Shown here: positions 61,040-64,000 of the stretch, in pieces | Numbering within the stretch: the first letter of the stretch is position 1 | How the letters are laid out: each line of letters starts with the position of its first letter | Assembly: GCA_019722365.1 (NCBI GenBank) | Contig: JADFUC010002171.1 | Coordinates: 1-64,000, forward strand | Direction: 5' to 3' | Length of the DNA: 64,000 bases | Source of the DNA: Lithospermum erythrorhizon | Taxonomy: Eukaryota; Streptophyta; Magnoliopsida; Boraginales; Boraginaceae | Position numbers and translations under genes: made by a program | The notes under the pieces: generated by a model | The model's database searches: none | Told to the model about the DNA's origin: nothing | The model's input: the letters and a program-made list of their open reading frames with translations, nothing else

Positions 61040-61316
61040 TGAGTCATATAACATAAACTTAAAATGGAATAAGCCTAATGACTTAAACCCGAGACATACG
61101 TGGCATTGATTGGGTCATGATACTTGAGAACCAAATCACGAACTCAATCGATTAGGATACTTGAAGGTTCGATTATGAATCACTCGATAAGTGTGAATGT
61201 CTTCCACTTTTTTGGGCAAATGACTAAATCACCACTTCATGGATTCGATTGAAAGGCAGCGATTTATTAGGGATCATACATTCCGATGTATGTGGGCGAT
61301 GAACACATCTGCAAGA
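61040..61316 (+). pseudogene. Copia GAG-pre-integrase and N-terminal integrase
   Basis: LWHxRLGHxxxxR-like pieces are degraded near 61095-61160. KCECLPLFWANDxITTSW-type residues at 61190-61240 correspond to the conserved CxxCxxGKxxxxPF zinc motif. HSDVCG at about 61276-61293 contains the first catalytic Asp of the DDE core, followed by ARGG. This part occurs once; the tandem repeat begins right after it. Confidence 0.7.
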
Positions 61317-62278
61317 GGTGGTTACCTTAACTTCTTTCATTACATTTGCGATGATTACGGTAGATGCGGTTTTGTGTATCGATGAGACCTGAAACACGAG
61401 TCCTTTGAAATTCAAGGAGTTCCGAATGAAGTACATAACCAATTGAACAAGACAATAAAAGATTCTCAGTCGATAGAGGTGGAGAATATTTGAATCACAG
61501 TTAATACTCATCTTAGAGAGTGTGAGGTATTGTTTCACAAGAATCACTCCAGCGGGGAAGCATGGCAACCTGGTGTTTACAGTAAGAGAAATCGAACCAC
61601 TTCTTGATATGGTTCGATCTATGATGAGCCTATCTAATCTACCAGTTAATTTATGGGGATATCCGCCACAGCGCGGCCAACACCTTAAGCAGAGATGTCA
61701 ACAAAATTCGGTGAGAAAACTCCCCATGAACTGTGGTTTGGGAAGATTCCCAAGTTGGGTTTTCTCAGGATTTGGGGTTGTGAAGCTTATGTTAAGAGAT
61801 TAACAAAGGATAAACTTGCGCCCAAATCTGATAAATGCTATTTCATAGGATATCCAAAGGAAAGCAGGTTAGTTCTGCTTCTATCTAAAGCATGAGAATA
61901 AAATCTTCATTGCTAAGGCGAGTGTTCCTTGAAAAGGAATATTTGTTCGGAAAGGACTAGAAGTAATAGTGTTAAATCTTGATGAAGCTCAAGTTGATGA
62001 AGTCAATGTCGATGCATCACAATGCGAGAAGCATCGACCTGCATACAATTGGCACGCCTTTCGCAGAAGATCCAGGTCAGCAGTCCACAAGAAGTTATGG
62101 AAGAACCAACCCTTAGGAGATCCATGGGGATCATCACGAACCCGAGGCCCAGTATGGTGAAGCGCCCCGTCATTGAAAGTGAGCAGGCAGCTTAGCATAA
62201 AGAAGCGATAAATAGCAAGGATGCCGACAGAGATGGCGAATAACCCCGTCTGTCACGAGATGGATTCTATGTACGGAA
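61317..62278 (+). pseudogene. Integrase-to-RT segment, tandem copy 1
   Basis: Starts at ggtggttacc (GGY of the family's GGYxYFITF block). It contains DRGGEYL (61472-61492, second catalytic Asp), LLDMVRSMMSLSNLPVNLWG (about 61600-61660), TPHELWFGKIPKLGFLRIWG (61719-61778), and KCYFIGYPKES (61835-61867). After the linker LDEAQVDEVNVDAS (61978-62019) it ends in a piece resembling the RT N-terminus (EMDSMY, about 62256-62274). At 62279 sequence jumps back to the GGY block. Length 962 bp. Confidence 0.85.
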
Positions 62279-63211
62279 GGTGGTTATAACTGCCGTTACA
62301 TTTCTTACGTGATTCACGGTAGATGCGGTTTGTGTATCAGTGAGACCTGAGCTCACGAGTCCTTTGAAATTGAGGAGTTCGAATGAAGTACATAACCAAT
62401 TGAACAAGACAATAAAGATTCTCGATTACCGATAGAGGTGGAAATATTTGAGTCCGCAGTTGATACTCATCTTAAGTGTGGTATTGTTTTACAAGTCACT
62501 CGGCGGGAAACGCCAACATAATGGTGTGCAGAAATGTCGAACCGCTTCTTGATATGGTTCGATCTATGAAACCTATCTAATCCCAGTTAATTTGCTAGGG
62601 AGTATCCTTCACGCGTGACTTACCTTAAAAGCAGAATGTCCATGAAAGTCGGTAGAAAACTCCCGTAGGCGTGGTTTGGGGAAGATTGAGTTGGAGTTTT
62701 CTCGAGTTGGGGTTGTGAAGCTTATGTAAGAGATTAACAAAAGGATAAACTTGCGCCCAAATCCGATAAATGCTAACACCATGGCATATCAAAGAGAGCT
62801 TGATTGGTTACTCTACTTCTACCTAAAGCATGAGAATAAAATCTTCATTGCTAAGACAGGAGTGTTCCTTGAAAAGGAATATCTGTTCAGAAGGACTAGA
62901 AGTAATGGTGTTCATCTTGATGAAGCTCAAGTTGATGAAGTCAATGTCGATGCATCTAATGCAGAAGCATCTGACGCACCACAAGAATTGGCACCTTCTT
63001 TCATAGAAGATCCAGTCCTTGATCCACAAGAAGTTATGGAAGAACCAACCCTTAGGAGATCCAACAGGGATCGTCACGAACCAGAGCGCTGGTATGGTGA
63101 AGCCTTCATCATTGAAAGTGACGAGCCCACTTCTTATAAAGAAGCGATAAATAGCAAGGATGCTGACAGATGGCAGTGGCCATGCGATACGAGATGGATT
63201 CTGTATGTACC
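62279..63211 (+). pseudogene. Integrase-to-RT segment, tandem copy 2
   Basis: Same order as copy 1, 933 bp. Its 3' part is the best-preserved coding stretch of C: an open frame at 62751-63302 with FLEKEYLFRRTRSNGVHLDE, LDPQEVMEEPTLRRSNRDRH then EPERWYGEAF, and SYKEAINSKDADRW. These are typical of the region between copia integrase and RT. The frame continues across the junction into copy 3 (SYKEA...RWILYVPVVITTSLHF), so the junction is embedded in one open frame. The first integrase Asp is absent from this copy. Confidence 0.85.
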
Positions 63212-64000
63212 GGTGGTTATAACTACTTCATTACATTTCGCCGTGATTACAGTGAATGCGGTTTTTGTGTATACGATGAGACCTGGCTCACGAGTCCTTT
63301 GAGAAATTCGAGGTTCCCAGAATGAAGTACATAACCAATTGAACAGAGACAATAAAAGATTCTCCGGTCGATAGGGTGGAGAATATTTGAGTCACAGTTC
63401 AATACTCGTGCCAGAGAGTGTGGTATTGTTTCCTGAAGTAAACCGGCGGGAACCCACGCAACATAATGGTGGTAATGCGAAATGAGAAATCGAACCCTTC
63501 TTGATATGGTTCGTCATGGCATGAAACCTCGATCTACGGTTAATTTGTAGGGGATATCCTTACAAGCGCGGCCATTTTACCTTAGAATGTCCAACAAAGT
63601 CGGTAGAAAACTCCCCGGCGGTTGGGAAGATTCCCAAGTTGGGTTTTCTCGAGTTTGGGGTTGTGAAGCTTGGTAAGAGATTAACAAAGGATAAACTTGC
63701 GCCCAATCCGATAAATGCTATTTCATAGCATCCAAAGAAAGCAGTTGGTTACTACTTACACCTAAAAGCGTGAGAATAAAATCTTCATTGCTAAAGGCAG
63801 TGTTCCTTGAAAGAATATTTGTTGAAGGACTAGAAGTAATGGTGTTCGTCTTGATGAAGCTCGAAGTTGATAAGTCAATGTCGATGCGTCTAATGCGAAG
63901 CATCGGCCTTTCCACAAGAATTGGCACACTTCCTTTCATAGAAGATCAGTCTTGATCCTGAGGATTATGGAAGAGCCAACCCTTAGGAGATCAGCGAGGG
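63212..64000 (+). pseudogene. Integrase-to-RT segment, tandem copy 3 (partial)
   Basis: Starts ggtggttataac and follows copies 1 and 2 through aataaaagattct (63351), gttaatttgtaggggatatcc (63539), aactccccggcggt (63610), the linker gatgaagctcgaagttgat (63853) and gaagagccaacccttagga (63969). It is cut by the window end, so further copies may follow. It is more indel-rich than copy 2. Confidence 0.85.

Larger units (their letters stand above)
56729..64000 (+). mobile_element. Ty1/copia element C, continues past the window end
   Basis: 5' LTR 56729-57740, leader to about 59815, then degraded gag, protease and integrase in copia order (integrase before RT). LTR and leader match A and D, but only C shows coding motifs. 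Instead of continuing into RT, the sequence returns to mid-integrase at 62279 and again at 63212. The element is therefore structurally aberrant and cannot encode a normal polyprotein in this window. RT, RNase H and 3' LTR are not present before 64000. Confidence 0.8.

Overview
The window looks like transposon-dense intergenic DNA of a flowering plant, probably a eudicot. It is AT-rich and has no intact cellular protein gene, no intact rRNA or tRNA gene, and no bacterial-type gene organisation. Nearly every stretch that can be read belongs to a plant transposon family: Ty3/gypsy chromovirus (Tekay/Del-like), Ty1/copia, a Cassandra-type TRIM LTR, hAT, Mutator-like and Stowaway. Every polyprotein is broken by stops and by many small indels, so all coding calls are pseudogenes rebuilt from short motifs.

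Left third (1-26 kb). The window opens inside a + strand gypsy pol (RNase H, integrase, chromodomain-like tail), followed by its 3' LTR. Next come a 5'-truncated LTR of a related gypsy family, a hAT transposase exon fragment, and a 3.2-kb minus-strand gypsy LTR. From 11267 to 26024 lies a Ty1/copia element (B) with a near-matching 5-bp target duplication. Its 3' LTR is split by a nested + strand gypsy element (H, 18511-25805). H carries a degraded gag, protease, RT, RNase H and integrase, a full 3' LTR, and a 5' LTR reduced to about 50 bp.

Middle (26-33 kb). This is the emptiest part and may be older host intergenic DNA. It holds a Mutator-like element with long terminal inverted repeats and a 10-bp duplication, an LTR-like promoter region, and a non-autonomous hAT element with a perfect 8-bp duplication. 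A Stowaway MITE is nested inside that hAT element.

Right half (33-64 kb). Three copies of one copia-like family (same LTR ends, same long leader) dominate. D (+) begins at 33175; a solo gypsy LTR sits in its LTR, and a whole minus-strand copy A (40129-51128) is inserted in its body. A itself contains a Cassandra-type 5S-bearing LTR and another solo gypsy LTR. D resumes at 51129 and is cut at 52174 by a minus-strand gypsy LTR. C (+, 56729 to beyond the window) has readable gag, protease and integrase, whereas A and D show none, so C-type copies may have supplied their proteins. In C, a segment of about 0.95 kb from mid-integrase to the start of RT is repeated in tandem at least three times. 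This is the most unusual structure in the window.

Boundaries without a stated TG/CA end, junction or duplication are approximate. They were set by reading related copies against each other by eye.
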